Assembly (NCBI GenBank): GCA_001776335.1
Contig: MFAZ01000011.1
Span: 16,099 to 38,390, forward strand
DNA: 22,292 nucleotides
Reading direction: 5' to 3'
From: Candidatus Curtissbacteria bacterium RIFCSPHIGHO2_01_FULL_41_11
Lineage (GTDB): Bacteria > Patescibacteriota > Microgenomatia > Curtissbacterales > GWA2-41-24
Under the pieces are notes generated by a model. That model saw nothing but the letters and a program-made list of their open reading frames with translations, was not told the origin of the DNA and ran no database searches. Below are positions 1-8,207 of this stretch, piece after piece. Position 1 is the first letter of the stretch. Every line of letters starts with the position of its first letter. The position numbers and the translations under genes are program-made.

Positions 1-1
1 G

Positions 2-40
2 ATAGCAGAAAGGGTCAAAACTCTGCGCGCAATGCAATGA
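2..40 (+). CDS. 3' end of an unidentified upstream gene (partial)
   Basis: The second reading frame is open from the window edge and ends in TGA at 38-40, giving the tail IAERVKTLRAMQ. The stop overlaps the gatC ATG as ATGA, a typical translational-coupling junction, so this is probably the last part of a real gene in the same operon. Twelve residues are too few to identify it. The gatC frame is also open to the window edge, so a longer gatC cannot be strictly excluded. Confidence 0.45.
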   Translation: MAERVKTLRAMQ

Positions 41-333
41 AGAAACAATCTCCCCAAATCGACATAGAAAAAGTAGCAAAGCTGGCAAATCTGGCTCTGA
101 AAGCAGAAGAAAAAGCAACTTTCCAAAAACAGCTCGAAGAGATCATCAACTATGTCTCCCAGCTGGGAAATATAGACACTGATAATGTTGAGCCGATTGG
201 CCACATCACCGGTCTTGAAAATATCACCAGAAGCGATGAAGCCGGACCATCCCTGAGTCAGGAAGACGCACTTTTAAATGCACCCAAAACTCACAACGGC
301 TTTTTCAAAGTAGATGCAATATTAGAGGAATAG
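37..333 (+). CDS. gatC: Asp/Glu-tRNA amidotransferase subunit C
   Basis: GatC is the small belt-like subunit that wraps and stabilises GatA-GatB in the heterotrimer converting Glu-tRNA(Gln) and Asp-tRNA(Asn) to the amidated forms. The 98-residue product has the family length and features: an N-terminal helical half starting IDIEKVAKLANLAL, the stretch LEEIINYVSQLGNIDTDNVEP, and a C-terminal segment with KTHNGFFKVDAILE resembling the usual FFxVPxVLE. The ATG at 37 was chosen because it overlaps the upstream stop as ATGA. gatA and gatB follow on the same strand, giving the complete complex. A 111-base AT-rich spacer separates gatC from gatA, whereas gatA and gatB overlap. Confidence 0.93.
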   Translation: MKKQSPQIDIEKVAKLANLALKAEEKATFQKQLEEIINYVSQLGNIDTDNVEPIGHITGLENITRSDEAGPSLSQEDALLNAPKTHNGFFKVDAILEE

Positions 334-444
334 CAAAAAAATGACCAAATTACTAATTACTAATTTCTAGTCAAATCCCAATTAATTAATTTGAGAATTT
401 AGTCATTCATTAGAAATTAGATATTAGAAATTAGAAATTTAAAA
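334..444. repeat. AT-rich spacer with two opposed arrays of 7-bp repeats
   Basis: The gatC-gatA spacer carries AATTACT, AATTACT, AATTTCT at 348-368 and, after a partly palindromic middle (TGACCAAATT near 342 facing AATTTAGTCA near 397), ATTAGAA, ATTAGAT, ATTAGAA, ATTAGAA at 409-436. The two arrays are roughly inverted relative to each other and could pair. The second ends eight bases before the gatA ATG, where a ribosome binding site would lie; no Shine-Dalgarno sequence is visible. Copy number in such arrays is prone to slippage. No terminator or clear promoter was found here. Confidence 0.8.
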
Positions 445-1881
445 ATGCTGGATATTTCAGATCTCACGATAGAAAAAGCACAAAAATTAATAGCATCAAA
501 ACAAATAAAAGCCCTGGAGTTAACGGACGCTTACTTCAAAAGAGCAGTTAAGCTTAACCCAATTATAAATAGTTTCATAACCATAACCGGCGATGCGGCT
601 CGGGATCAGGCGAAAAAAATTGATGATTTGATAGCGAATAAACAGCCCATCTCACCTCTTGCGGGAATACCAATTGGCATAAAAGATATATTTTCGACCA
701 AAGGAATCAAAACTACAGCCGCATCCAAAGTTCTAGAAGACTATATTCCACCTTACGATGCCACAGTTGTAACAAAGCTCAAAGATGCAAATGCTGTAAT
801 CCTAGGAAAAACCAACCTGGACGCCTGGGCGCATGGTGCCAGTGGGGAAAATTCCGATTTTGGAGCGGCAAAAAATCCCTATGATCTGGAAAGAGTACCC
901 GGAGGCTCTTCGTCAGGTTCTGCATCTGCAACTGCCGCAAATCAGGTTTTAGCCGCAACCTCAACAGATACCGGGGGATCAACCCGTCAACCTGCAAGTT
1001 TTTGCAATGTAGTCGGCTTAAAACCAACATATGGTCGTGTCTCCCGCTATGGGACAGTAGCCATGGCATCTTCTCTGGATACAATGGGTCACATCACAAA
1101 AACAATTTACGACAACGCACTAATGCTTAACACCACCGCAGGTTATGATCCGATGGACGCCACTTCCTCAACAAAAAAATCCGAAGACTATACCAAAGAC
1201 ATTGAAAAAGTCCCAAAAGGATTAAAACTCGGCTTGCCCAAAGAATACATCGACGGCCTCGATGACAAAATCAAAAACGTTATAACATCTGCAGCTAAAA
1301 AACTCGAAAAGCTTGGTGTAAAAATTGTAGAGGTTAGTCTCCCCTACACCAAATACGGGGTTGCCACTTATTACATAATCCAACCGGCAGAAGTATCCTC
1401 GAATCTTGCCAGATACGACGGTATCAGATACGGTAACAAGCGCGATGCTTTTGGTCCCGAAGCCAAAAGGCGGATAATCCTTGGAACTTTCACTCTTTCT
1501 GCCGGTTATTACGATGCCTATTATCTGAAAGCGATGAAAGTGCGAAGGCTAATAAGGGACGACTTTATAAATGCTTTCAAAGAAGTTGATGCCCTGATAT
1601 GTCCTGTTTCGCCGACTCTCCCATTCAAGTTAGGAGAAAAAGCAAGCGACCCTCTTTCGATGTACCTTGCAGATATTTACACGGTAAACATCAACCTGGC
1701 CGGTGTTCCCGCCCTTACAGTACCCGCAGGTTTTGTCGATGATCCTTCGACAAGCTCAGGACAAGTCCTTCCGGTTGGTATGCAGATAATCGGCCCGGAT
1801 TTTTCCGAAAAGCTTCTCTACCAGATAGGCTATGCCTACGAACAGGAAACAAAATGGTATGAAACAAAACCAAAGCTATGA
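445..1881 (+). CDS. gatA: Asp/Glu-tRNA amidotransferase subunit A
   Basis: GatA is the glutaminase subunit of GatCAB; it releases ammonia from glutamine for transfer to the mischarged tRNA on GatB. The 478-residue protein has the amidase-signature Ser-cisSer-Lys triad: Lys80 in GIPIGIKD, Ser155 in PGGSSSGSA and Ser179 in DTGGSTRQPA, each one position from the S. aureus residues as I recall them. Family length is about 480-490. Near residues 432-441 it carries DDPSTSSGQV between VPAGF and LPVGMQ, where homologues are usually shorter; the DNA there (1744-1761) is a CCTTCGACAAGCTCAGGA repeat read in frame. Its stop overlaps the gatB start as ATGA. Confidence 0.96.
   Translation: MLDISDLTIEKAQKLIASKQIKALELTDAYFKRAVKLNPIINSFITITGDAARDQAKKIDDLIANKQPISPLAGIPIGIKDIFSTKGIKTTAASKVLEDYIPPYDATVVTKLKDANAVILGKTNLDAWAHGASGENSDFGAAKNPYDLERVPGGSSSGSASATAANQVLAATSTDTGGSTRQPASFCNVVGLKPTYGRVSRYGTVAMASSLDTMGHITKTIYDNALMLNTTAGYDPMDATSSTKKSEDYTKDIEKVPKGLKLGLPKEYIDGLDDKIKNVITSAAKKLEKLGVKIVEVSLPYTKYGVATYYIIQPAEVSSNLARYDGIRYGNKRDAFGPEAKRRIILGTFTLSAGYYDAYYLKAMKVRRLIRDDFINAFKEVDALICPVSPTLPFKLGEKASDPLSMYLADIYTVNINLAGVPALTVPAGFVDDPSTSSGQVLPVGMQIIGPDFSEKLLYQIGYAYEQETKWYETKPKL
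1744..1769. repeat. Dispersed palindromic repeat fixed in frame inside gatA
   Basis: CCTTCGACAAGCTCAGGA at 1744-1761 is the reverse-complement style of the CCCTGAG...TCGAAGG elements found in spacers elsewhere in this window (for example 21369-21410). Immediately after it AGGACAAGTCCT (1757-1768) forms a short inverted repeat. Read in the gatA frame it gives PSTSSGQV. I recall this peptide recurring in unrelated proteins of genomes that carry the repeat. Confidence 0.75.
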
Positions 1882-3197
1882 ACTACGAACCTGTAATCGG
1901 CCTTGAAGTTCACGTCGAACTATACACAAAATCCAAAATGTTCTGCGCCTGCAGCGCAGATTATTTCGGTGAAGAGCCGAACACTCACACCTGTCCGGTT
2001 TGTCTGGGCCTTCCGGGGGCACTTCCATCTCCAAACCAACAGGCAATAGATTGGTGTTTAGAAATCGGCCTGGCTTTAGGCACAAAAATCGCCAATTCTT
2101 CCAAGTTCGACCGCAAAAACTACTTTTACCCGGACCTTGCCAAAGGTTACCAGATAAGCCAATACGATCTGCCGTTTTGCAGCGGGGGAGAGGTAACTCT
2201 AACAAACGGCAAAAAAATCAGAATAACACGTGCCCACATGGAAGAAGACACAGGCAAACTGACTCACGCAAAAGTGGACGGCAAAAGTGTTTCCTTAATC
2301 GACTTCAACAGGTCCGGTGTACCGCTTGTCGAAATAGTAACAGAGCCGGATTTTGAAAATGCACGGGAAGTCGTGGAGTATCTCAAAAAGCTTCAACAAA
2401 CAGTCAGATATCTGGGAGTATCCCAAGCAGATATGGAAAAAGGCGACATGCGCCTGGAACCAAATATTTCACTTAGAAAAAAAGGTCAAAAAGACCTCCC
2501 CGACTACAAAGTCGAAGTAAAAAATATCAATTCATTCAAATTTGTCGAAAAAGCCATAAATTTTGAAATAAGCCGCCAGGCAAAAATACTGGACGTAGGT
2601 GAATTACCTGTTCAGGAAACCCGCGGATGGAACGAGCAGAAAAATGCTACTGTCAGCCAGCGCAGCAAAGAAGAGGCCCATGACTACAGATATTTCCCAG
2701 AGCCAGACATTCCCCCTTTTACTTTCACAAAAGAGCAAATTGAAAAATTAACAAAAAAGACTCCGGAGCTTCCAGCGGCAAAATTGGAACGCTTTAAAAA
2801 AGACTACCAACTTTCCCAGTACGATGCTGAAATATTAACAAGGGACCTGAGCAGTGCAGATTATTTTGAAGAGGCAACATATGCGGGTAAGGAAGCCGGT
2901 CTTACACCAAAGCAGGTAGCCAACATTATAATAAATAAAAAACCTGATATCGCAAATATTCTCCCTGCAACTCTAATCAAAAACTATATAGCCGCAAACC
3001 AAACTGCTCCGGTTGACAAGACAAAGCTGGAAAAAGCCATAGACGAGGTATTAGCACAAAACCAAAAAGCAGTTGAAGATTACAAAAGCGGCAAAGAAAA
3101 TGCGCTTATGTTTCTGCTTGGAGCAGTCATGAAGAAAATAGCAACAAAACTCGACGCGAATCTGCTAAAATCAAAGCTGCAAGAGAGACTGAAATAA
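1878..3197 (+). CDS. gatB: Asp/Glu-tRNA amidotransferase subunit B
   Basis: GatB binds the mischarged tRNA, activates the Glu/Asp side chain with ATP and completes transamidation with ammonia from GatA. The start MNYEPVIGLEVHVEL is diagnostic. The zinc site is visible as Cys23 and Cys25 with Cys39 and Cys42 (CPVC). Further conserved blocks include FDRKNYFYPDLAKGYQISQYD, DFNRSGVPLVEIVTEPD and YRYFPEPDIPP. The C-terminal YqeY-like tail ends with LDANLLKSKLQERL. At 439 residues it is somewhat shorter than the usual ~475, with the shortening towards the tail. It overlaps gatA by four bases, and dnaE begins 48 bases downstream. Confidence 0.96.
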   Translation: MNYEPVIGLEVHVELYTKSKMFCACSADYFGEEPNTHTCPVCLGLPGALPSPNQQAIDWCLEIGLALGTKIANSSKFDRKNYFYPDLAKGYQISQYDLPFCSGGEVTLTNGKKIRITRAHMEEDTGKLTHAKVDGKSVSLIDFNRSGVPLVEIVTEPDFENAREVVEYLKKLQQTVRYLGVSQADMEKGDMRLEPNISLRKKGQKDLPDYKVEVKNINSFKFVEKAINFEISRQAKILDVGELPVQETRGWNEQKNATVSQRSKEEAHDYRYFPEPDIPPFTFTKEQIEKLTKKTPELPAAKLERFKKDYQLSQYDAEILTRDLSSADYFEEATYAGKEAGLTPKQVANIIINKKPDIANILPATLIKNYIAANQTAPVDKTKLEKAIDEVLAQNQKAVEDYKSGKENALMFLLGAVMKKIATKLDANLLKSKLQERLK

Positions 3198-3245
3198 CCT
3201 GCAAAATTAAGGTATGCCTCACCTTGATACTCAAATAGAGAAACC

Positions 3246-6200
3246 ATGACTGATTTTGCGCACCTTCACGTACACACAGAATATTCGCTCCTGGACGGAC
3301 TTTCTAAAATTCCCAAACTTGTAACCCAAGCCAAAATTATGGGAATGAAGCATCTGGCGATGACAGACCACGGCGCAATGTATGGCGCACTCAAGTTTTA
3401 CAAAGAGTGCAAAGAGCAGGGAGTAAACCCGATACTTGGCTGCGAGATGTACATTGCCAAAAGATCTCACACCGACAAAGAAGTTTCAGAGGACAAAGAA
3501 TACTGCCATTTGACAGTTCTGGCTAAAAATTACGAAGGATACAAAAACCTTTTGGAACTTGTGACACAATCCTTCCTCGAAGGATTTTATTACCGCCCCA
3601 GGGTTGACAAAGAATTACTGGCAAAACACGCAAATGGCCTGATGGCCCTTTCGGGCTGTCATTCTTCCGAAGTATCAAAAGCCTTTATAGAAGGGGATAT
3701 GACGAAGGCAAAAAAAATCATCGAAGAATATCAAAAGATATTCGGCAAAGAAGATTTTTACCTTGAAGTACAAAGACATCTCGCCGACCAGTTTATGACG
3801 GCACATTCACCCGGCTCCGAAATTTATGCAGAACTACAAAAAATGGCAAATGAGGAGAAAAAAATAATTGAAGGTGCCAAAAAAACATCCAAAGACATAA
3901 AAATTCCACTTGTTGCAACCAACGACATTCATTACGTAATGTCACACGACGCTCAGGCTCAGGATGCTATTGTTTGTATCCAAACCGGCAAGAACATCTC
4001 AGACACAAAAAGACTCAGAATGATAGACTCCCCGACTTATTACTTAAAAAGTGCAGACGAAATGGCTGAACTTTTTGAAGACATTCCAGAAGCCATTGAA
4101 AATTCTGTAAAGGTTGCTGAAAAGGTAAACATAGACATTCCCCTTGGAAAATATTCGTTCCCTCATTATGAAGTACCCAAAGAAACAACAGCAGACGAGT
4201 ATTTGAAAAAACTTTGCTACGAAAGAATCGAAAGTCGTGTCGGAAAGGTCACGCCGGACATAAAGGAAAGGCTTGACTACGAACTTTCGGTAATTTCCCA
4301 AAAAGGCTACTCAACCTACTTTTTAGTAGTTGCCGATTTCGTTAACTGGTCCAGAGACAAGGGAATAATTTCCACAACCCGCGGTTCAGCATCCGGAAGT
4401 TTAGTTTCGTTTGCCCTTGGAATAACAACAGTCGACCCGCTTTACTTCAAACTTCCTTTCGAAAGATTTCTGAATCTTTACAGACCGTCTCTTCCCGATA
4501 TCGATGTCGATTTTGCAGACAACCGCAGAGATGATGTCATTTATTACGTTCGGGATAAATACGGTGCCGATAAAGTTGCTCAAATAGGAACTTTTGGAAC
4601 AATGATGGCACGTGCTGCGGTTCGCGATGTTGCCAGAGTTCTTGGCTGGCCATACAGTAAAGCTGACCGAATTGCCAAAATGATTCCCATAGGAGCCCAG
4701 GGATTCCATATGTCTCTGGACAGTGCAAAAAAAATTAACAAGGAGCTTGGTAATCTTTATGATCAGGATGCCGAAGTAAAAGAACTCATAGACCTTGCCG
4801 AAAAAGTTGAAGGCAATGCCCGGCATGTCTCTGTCCATGCTGCAGGTGTTGTCATTGCTCCGAAAAAGCTTACCAACTACACCGCACTCCAAAAAGAAAC
4901 AAGCGGAGAAAAAATAATCACGCAGTTTGATATGCATGACGTTGAAGAAGCAGGCCTTGTTAAGATGGATTTTTTAGGCATCAGAAATTTATCCATTCTC
5001 GGGGAAGCTGTCGAAATTGTTGAAAAAACCCATGGAATAAAAATTGACCTTACACAAATTCCCCTGAATGATAAAAAAGCGTTCGAGATTATGGCAAAGG
5101 GTGAGACCATGGGTTTGTTTCAACTTGGCGGAACGGGAATGACCAGATACCTAAAAGAACTAAAACCGACTAGTGTCTTCGACATCATGGCTATGATTTC
5201 ACTTTTCCGTCCCGGTCCGATGAACTCTATTCCCGAGTTTATTGAAAGAAAAAATAATCCAAAAAAAGTTAAATATTTCGATCCAAGGATGGAGGAATAT
5301 CTTAAAGAATCCTACGGCGTCATTGTCTATCAGGATGACGTTTTATTAACTGCCATAAACATTGCGGGTTACGACTGGGAAGAAGCAGACAAGTTTAGAA
5401 AAGCCATGGGTAAAAAAATTCCTGCCGAAATGTCCAAACAAAAAGAAAGATTCACCGAGGGGGCAATTAAAAACGGTATGAGTGAAGAAAAAGCCGAAGG
5501 ACTTTTTAAGCTTATCGAACCCTTCGCCGCCTACGGTTTCAACAAAGCTCATGCAGCATCTTATGCCATAATTGCCTACCAAACTGCCTACATGAAAGCT
5601 AATTATCCCGTGGAATTTATGACCGCCGTCATGAGCGCGGAATCCGACGATCCTGACAAAATAGCCAGCGCCGTTACAGAGTGCGCAAAAATGAAAATTT
5701 TGGTTCTGCCGCCTGATGTAAACCAGTCTGAAACCGGCTTTACGATTCAAAAAACCGATAGCAAAAAAGCCATTCGTTTTGGACTTTCGGCAATCAAAAA
5801 TGTCGGCGAGGCTGCAATTGAAGCAATCTTTTCAGAGAGGGAGGAAAACGGACTTTTTGAATCCCTCAATGATTTTGTAAGGAGAGTTAACCTGAGAGTA
5901 GTTAATAGAAAAACCTTGGAAAGTTTGATAAAAGCCGGTGCCATGGACAATTTTGGCAAAAGAAACGCCATGCTCAAAATTCTTGACGATTTAAAAAGCG
6001 CCAATGTTTCTCTTTCAAAAACCATCGCCAGCGGGCAAGGCTCTCTATTCGACGAAGCGGAATTGGAAAAACAAAACGCTCAGTCTCAACCGGTGATTTC
6101 AGGTGACATTGAAGAGGCTCCCAAAGAAGAAATTCTTTCCTGGGAAAGAGAACTTCTTGGTTTTTACTTAACGGAGCATCCCCTGACAAAAGTAGCGGAT

Positions 6201-6755
6201 AAAATTCAAAAATTAACAACCACAACCATTGCAGAGATTGACGCATTTCCGACCGGCCACACTCAAATTAGAGTCGGCGGAATTGTCGTATCTGTCAGAA
6301 AAACTTTCACCAAAGTCAGAAAAGACGAAATGTGTTTTATTAAACTCCAGGATACAACAGGAACTCTTGAAGTAATTGTTTTTCCGAAAGTTTATTCTTC
6401 CTCTTGGCAATACCTGATGCCCGACCAGATCGTTATTATTTCCGGCAAGGTAGAAACAGGTGAACAGTCGCCGGTTTTAATCGCAGAAAAAGTCGAAACC
6501 CTGGAAAGCCAAATAGAACCGCAAGAGGATTTCGAGGAAACAAAAATAGAGGTTGCAATTCCAAAAGACGCTGACAGAATATTATTGTCCAGGGTCTATC
6601 AGGTTCTAAAATCCAGCCCTGGAAACGTTCCCACGTACCTCGTTTTGCCATCTGACGGCGGCTCTCCAAAAAAATTCCCGGTCCCCTTTGGCCTGACCAA
6701 AACCGCGAGTCTGGAAACAGAACTCAATTCGCTGGGCTGCAGAATCATAGAGTGA
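3246..6755 (+). CDS. dnaE: DNA polymerase III alpha subunit
   Basis: Replicative polymerase of the DnaE1 type, 1169 residues, close to the E. coli length. The N-terminal PHP domain (about 1-290) keeps a full set of likely metal ligands: His8, His10, Asp41-His42, Glu67, His88, Cys138, His178, Asp227 and His229. This fits PHP domains with their own 3'-5' exonuclease activity and differs from the degenerate E. coli one. The polymerase catalytic aspartates are Asp420 and Asp422 (PDIDVDF) and Asp575 (KMDFLG). The helix-hairpin-helix region lies near 840-900 and an OB fold near 1000-1080 (VGGIVVSVRK, then FIKLQDTTGTLEVIVFP). The ATG at 3246 was chosen because HLHVHTEYSLLDG follows directly. No Shine-Dalgarno is evident. 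Confidence 0.97.
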   Translation: MTDFAHLHVHTEYSLLDGLSKIPKLVTQAKIMGMKHLAMTDHGAMYGALKFYKECKEQGVNPILGCEMYIAKRSHTDKEVSEDKEYCHLTVLAKNYEGYKNLLELVTQSFLEGFYYRPRVDKELLAKHANGLMALSGCHSSEVSKAFIEGDMTKAKKIIEEYQKIFGKEDFYLEVQRHLADQFMTAHSPGSEIYAELQKMANEEKKIIEGAKKTSKDIKIPLVATNDIHYVMSHDAQAQDAIVCIQTGKNISDTKRLRMIDSPTYYLKSADEMAELFEDIPEAIENSVKVAEKVNIDIPLGKYSFPHYEVPKETTADEYLKKLCYERIESRVGKVTPDIKERLDYELSVISQKGYSTYFLVVADFVNWSRDKGIISTTRGSASGSLVSFALGITTVDPLYFKLPFERFLNLYRPSLPDIDVDFADNRRDDVIYYVRDKYGADKVAQIGTFGTMMARAAVRDVARVLGWPYSKADRIAKMIPIGAQGFHMSLDSAKKINKELGNLYDQDAEVKELIDLAEKVEGNARHVSVHAAGVVIAPKKLTNYTALQKETSGEKIITQFDMHDVEEAGLVKMDFLGIRNLSILGEAVEIVEKTHGIKIDLTQIPLNDKKAFEIMAKGETMGLFQLGGTGMTRYLKELKPTSVFDIMAMISLFRPGPMNSIPEFIERKNNPKKVKYFDPRMEEYLKESYGVIVYQDDVLLTAINIAGYDWEEADKFRKAMGKKIPAEMSKQKERFTEGAIKNGMSEEKAEGLFKLIEPFAAYGFNKAHAASYAIIAYQTAYMKANYPVEFMTAVMSAESDDPDKIASAVTECAKMKILVLPPDVNQSETGFTIQKTDSKKAIRFGLSAIKNVGEAAIEAIFSEREENGLFESLNDFVRRVNLRVVNRKTLESLIKAGAMDNFGKRNAMLKILDDLKSANVSLSKTIASGQGSLFDEAELEKQNAQSQPVISGDIEEAPKEEILSWERELLGFYLTEHPLTKVADKIQKLTTTTIAEIDAFPTGHTQIRVGGIVVSVRKTFTKVRKDEMCFIKLQDTTGTLEVIVFPKVYSSSWQYLMPDQIVIISGKVETGEQSPVLIAEKVETLESQIEPQEDFEETKIEVAIPKDADRILLSRVYQVLKSSPGNVPTYLVLPSDGGSPKKFPVPFGLTKTASLETELNSLGCRIIE

Positions 6756-6757
6756 GC

Positions 6758-6787
6758 TTGCACAAGATCGAAGCTAATTGATATAAT
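6758..6787 (+). promoter_or_regulatory. Promoter for rplS
   Basis: TTGCAC at 6758-6763 and TATAAT at 6782-6787 are separated by 18 bases, directly after the dnaE stop. Transcription would begin near 6794-6796, just at the first arm of the downstream hairpin. This makes rplS-rnhB-yraN a separate unit from dnaE. Confidence 0.6.
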
Positions 6788-6796
6788 TTATTTTGA

Positions 6797-6839
6797 CTTC
6801 ACGAAAACCGTGGATTATTAATCCACGGATGAAGTGAAG
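6797..6839 (+). promoter_or_regulatory. Stem-loop at the 5' end of the rplS leader
   Basis: CCGTGGATT (6808-6816) and AATCCACGG (6820-6828) form a perfect 9-bp stem with a 3-base loop. Outside a five-base internal loop on each side, CTTCAC (6797-6802) pairs with GTGAAG (6834-6839). There is no T-tract after it, so it is not a standard terminator. It sits at the predicted start of the rplS transcript, which suggests a role in mRNA stability or in ribosomal-protein feedback; that role is inference. Confidence 0.55.
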
Positions 6840-6908
6840 GAAAATCAAACTTACGAGACGTTTGTAATTAAATCACAGACGATTTATAAAATCGGAAGTT
6901 TATTGCTT

Positions 6909-7181
6909 ATGAATCAGGACATGTTCAAAGTTGGGGATCAGGTCCGGGTCACAACCCGAAATCCCCAAGACAACAAAGTTCACGCTACACCCTTCGTAGG
7001 AGTGGTTATTGCCTTGCGGGGAACCGGAACTGGTCGTACATTCACTGTGCGAAAAATCGCAGATGGTAAAGTCGCAGTCGAGCGCATTTTTCCCCTCGCC
7101 TCCCCAATTATTGAAAACGTCAAAGTAATAAAATCCGGAAAAGTCCGCCGCGCCAAACTCTACTATCTTCGAAATAAATAG
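6909..7181 (+). CDS. rplS: 50S ribosomal protein L19
   Basis: L19 lies at the interface of the ribosomal subunits. The product has the family core: FKVGDQVRV, FVGVVIALRG, FTVRKIADGKVAVERIFPLASPII and the C-terminal KVRRAKLYYLR. The start is uncertain. ATG at 6909 gives 90 residues and has GGAAG ten bases upstream. An in-frame GTG at 6834 would give 115 residues, but its extra 25 residues do not resemble the L19 N-terminus and that GTG lies in the arm of a stem-loop. I prefer 6909, leaving a structured leader of about 115 bases. rnhB follows after 37 bases. Confidence 0.9.
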   Translation: MNQDMFKVGDQVRVTTRNPQDNKVHATPFVGVVIALRGTGTGRTFTVRKIADGKVAVERIFPLASPIIENVKVIKSGKVRRAKLYYLRNK

Positions 7182-7218
7182 CTATTCTTGGAACTCCTTG
7201 GTGTAAAATAGTTTTTAA

Positions 7219-7833
7219 ATGATTTTCCCGACATTGGAAATAGAATCTTCGCTTTGGGCCAAAGGATACAGGTTCATAGCGGGTATAGACGAAGTGGGAA
7301 GAGGATCCTGGGCAGGCCCGCTGGTGGCGGCTGGAGTGATATTGCCAACTGATTTTAAAGTTCCCCAAGGCCTTGCAGATTCAAAACTGGTTAAGCCGCA
7401 AAGTCGCACAAAACTCGCAAAGTTAATCAAAAAAACCGCACTTGGTTACTATGTAGCCGAAATTTCGTCATACGAGATCGACAAAATTGGTGTTGGCAAA
7501 GCCACTTTTGTAGCCTTCAGGAAAATATTTAACTCAATCAGTCCCAAGGCAGACTTTTGCATCATAGATGCCTTCCACGTTAAGTACTTAAATAGGAAAA
7601 AACAGATGGCAGTAAAAGACGGAGATAAAATTTCTGCTTCAATAGCCGCTGCTTCAATAATCGCCAAGGTCTACCGGGACAAGCTCATGAAATCTCTTCA
7701 CTTTGTGTATCCCAACTACGGTTTTGGAAAACACAAAGGTTACGGGACAAAATCCCATCAGGAGGCCATAAAAAAATTCGGTTTTACCAAAATTCACAGA
7801 AAATCCTACAACCTGGATTTCATTTTCGCATGA
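7219..7833 (+). CDS. rnhB: Ribonuclease HII
   Basis: Endonuclease that cuts the RNA strand of RNA-DNA hybrids and starts removal of ribonucleotides misincorporated in DNA. The 204-residue protein carries the type-2 signature GIDEVGRGSWAGPLVAAGV with catalytic Asp24-Glu25, then LADSK, CIIDAF with a further catalytic Asp, and the block SIAAASIIAKVYRD. The C-terminal YPNYGFGKHKGYGTKSHQEAI is also characteristic. Its stop overlaps the yraN-like start as ATGA, so the two are probably co-translated. A TAAAAT at 7204-7209, nine bases before the ATG, could give an extra near-leaderless transcript, though no good -35 was seen. Confidence 0.95.
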   Translation: MIFPTLEIESSLWAKGYRFIAGIDEVGRGSWAGPLVAAGVILPTDFKVPQGLADSKLVKPQSRTKLAKLIKKTALGYYVAEISSYEIDKIGVGKATFVAFRKIFNSISPKADFCIIDAFHVKYLNRKKQMAVKDGDKISASIAAASIIAKVYRDKLMKSLHFVYPNYGFGKHKGYGTKSHQEAIKKFGFTKIHRKSYNLDFIFA

Positions 7834-8180
7834 CGCAATCGCTTGGTAAGTACGGGGAAGATTTAGCGGCAAATTTTCTAAATACTCACGGCTATAAAAT
7901 TCTGGAAAGAAATTTCCGAATCCGTGGGGGAGAAATAGACATAATAGCACTCGAAAAGAATGTTCTGGTCTACATCGAAGTCAAAACCCGGACCAGCCAT
8001 AAATTCGGTTTGCCCCAGGAGGCGATAACCCCCCACAAAATAAAATTTCTGGAAAGATCCGCAAAGTTTTACAGAAACGCCCGCCAAAATCTTCCTCTTG
8101 CAGAAAGAATCGACGTCGTAACAGTAGACCTCACAAGCGGAAAACCGGTAGTGGAACTCATCAAAAACGCCTCTTTTTAA
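7830..8180 (+). CDS. YraN/UPF0102-family nuclease-fold protein
   Basis: Small 116-residue protein of the UPF0102 (YraN) family, which has a PD-(D/E)xK-like endonuclease fold. The N-terminus GKYGEDLAANFLNTHGYKILERNFRIRGGEIDIIA contains the conserved Glu and Asp, followed by VLVYIEVKTR, the E-x-K half of the catalytic motif. The family is very often found beside rnhB, as here, and is linked by context to DNA metabolism; its substrate is not settled. It overlaps rnhB by four bases and is the last gene of the rplS-rnhB unit. The next gene has its own -10 box. Confidence 0.9.
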   Translation: MTQSLGKYGEDLAANFLNTHGYKILERNFRIRGGEIDIIALEKNVLVYIEVKTRTSHKFGLPQEAITPHKIKFLERSAKFYRNARQNLPLAERIDVVTVDLTSGKPVVELIKNASF

Positions 8181-8207
8181 CCCTATCTAAAATTAAAGGT
8201 TCTCGAC

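Noticed and set aside
3209..3226. Hairpin AAGGT...ACCTT between gatB and dnaE as a terminator
   Set aside because: The stem is only 5 bp with a 7-base loop and no T-tract follows.
4401..4937. Long minus-strand frame of 178 codons antisense to dnaE
   Set aside because: It is a shadow of the polymerase coding sequence; the product is Cys/Phe-rich with no recognisable family, and the plus-strand frame carries catalytic motifs throughout.
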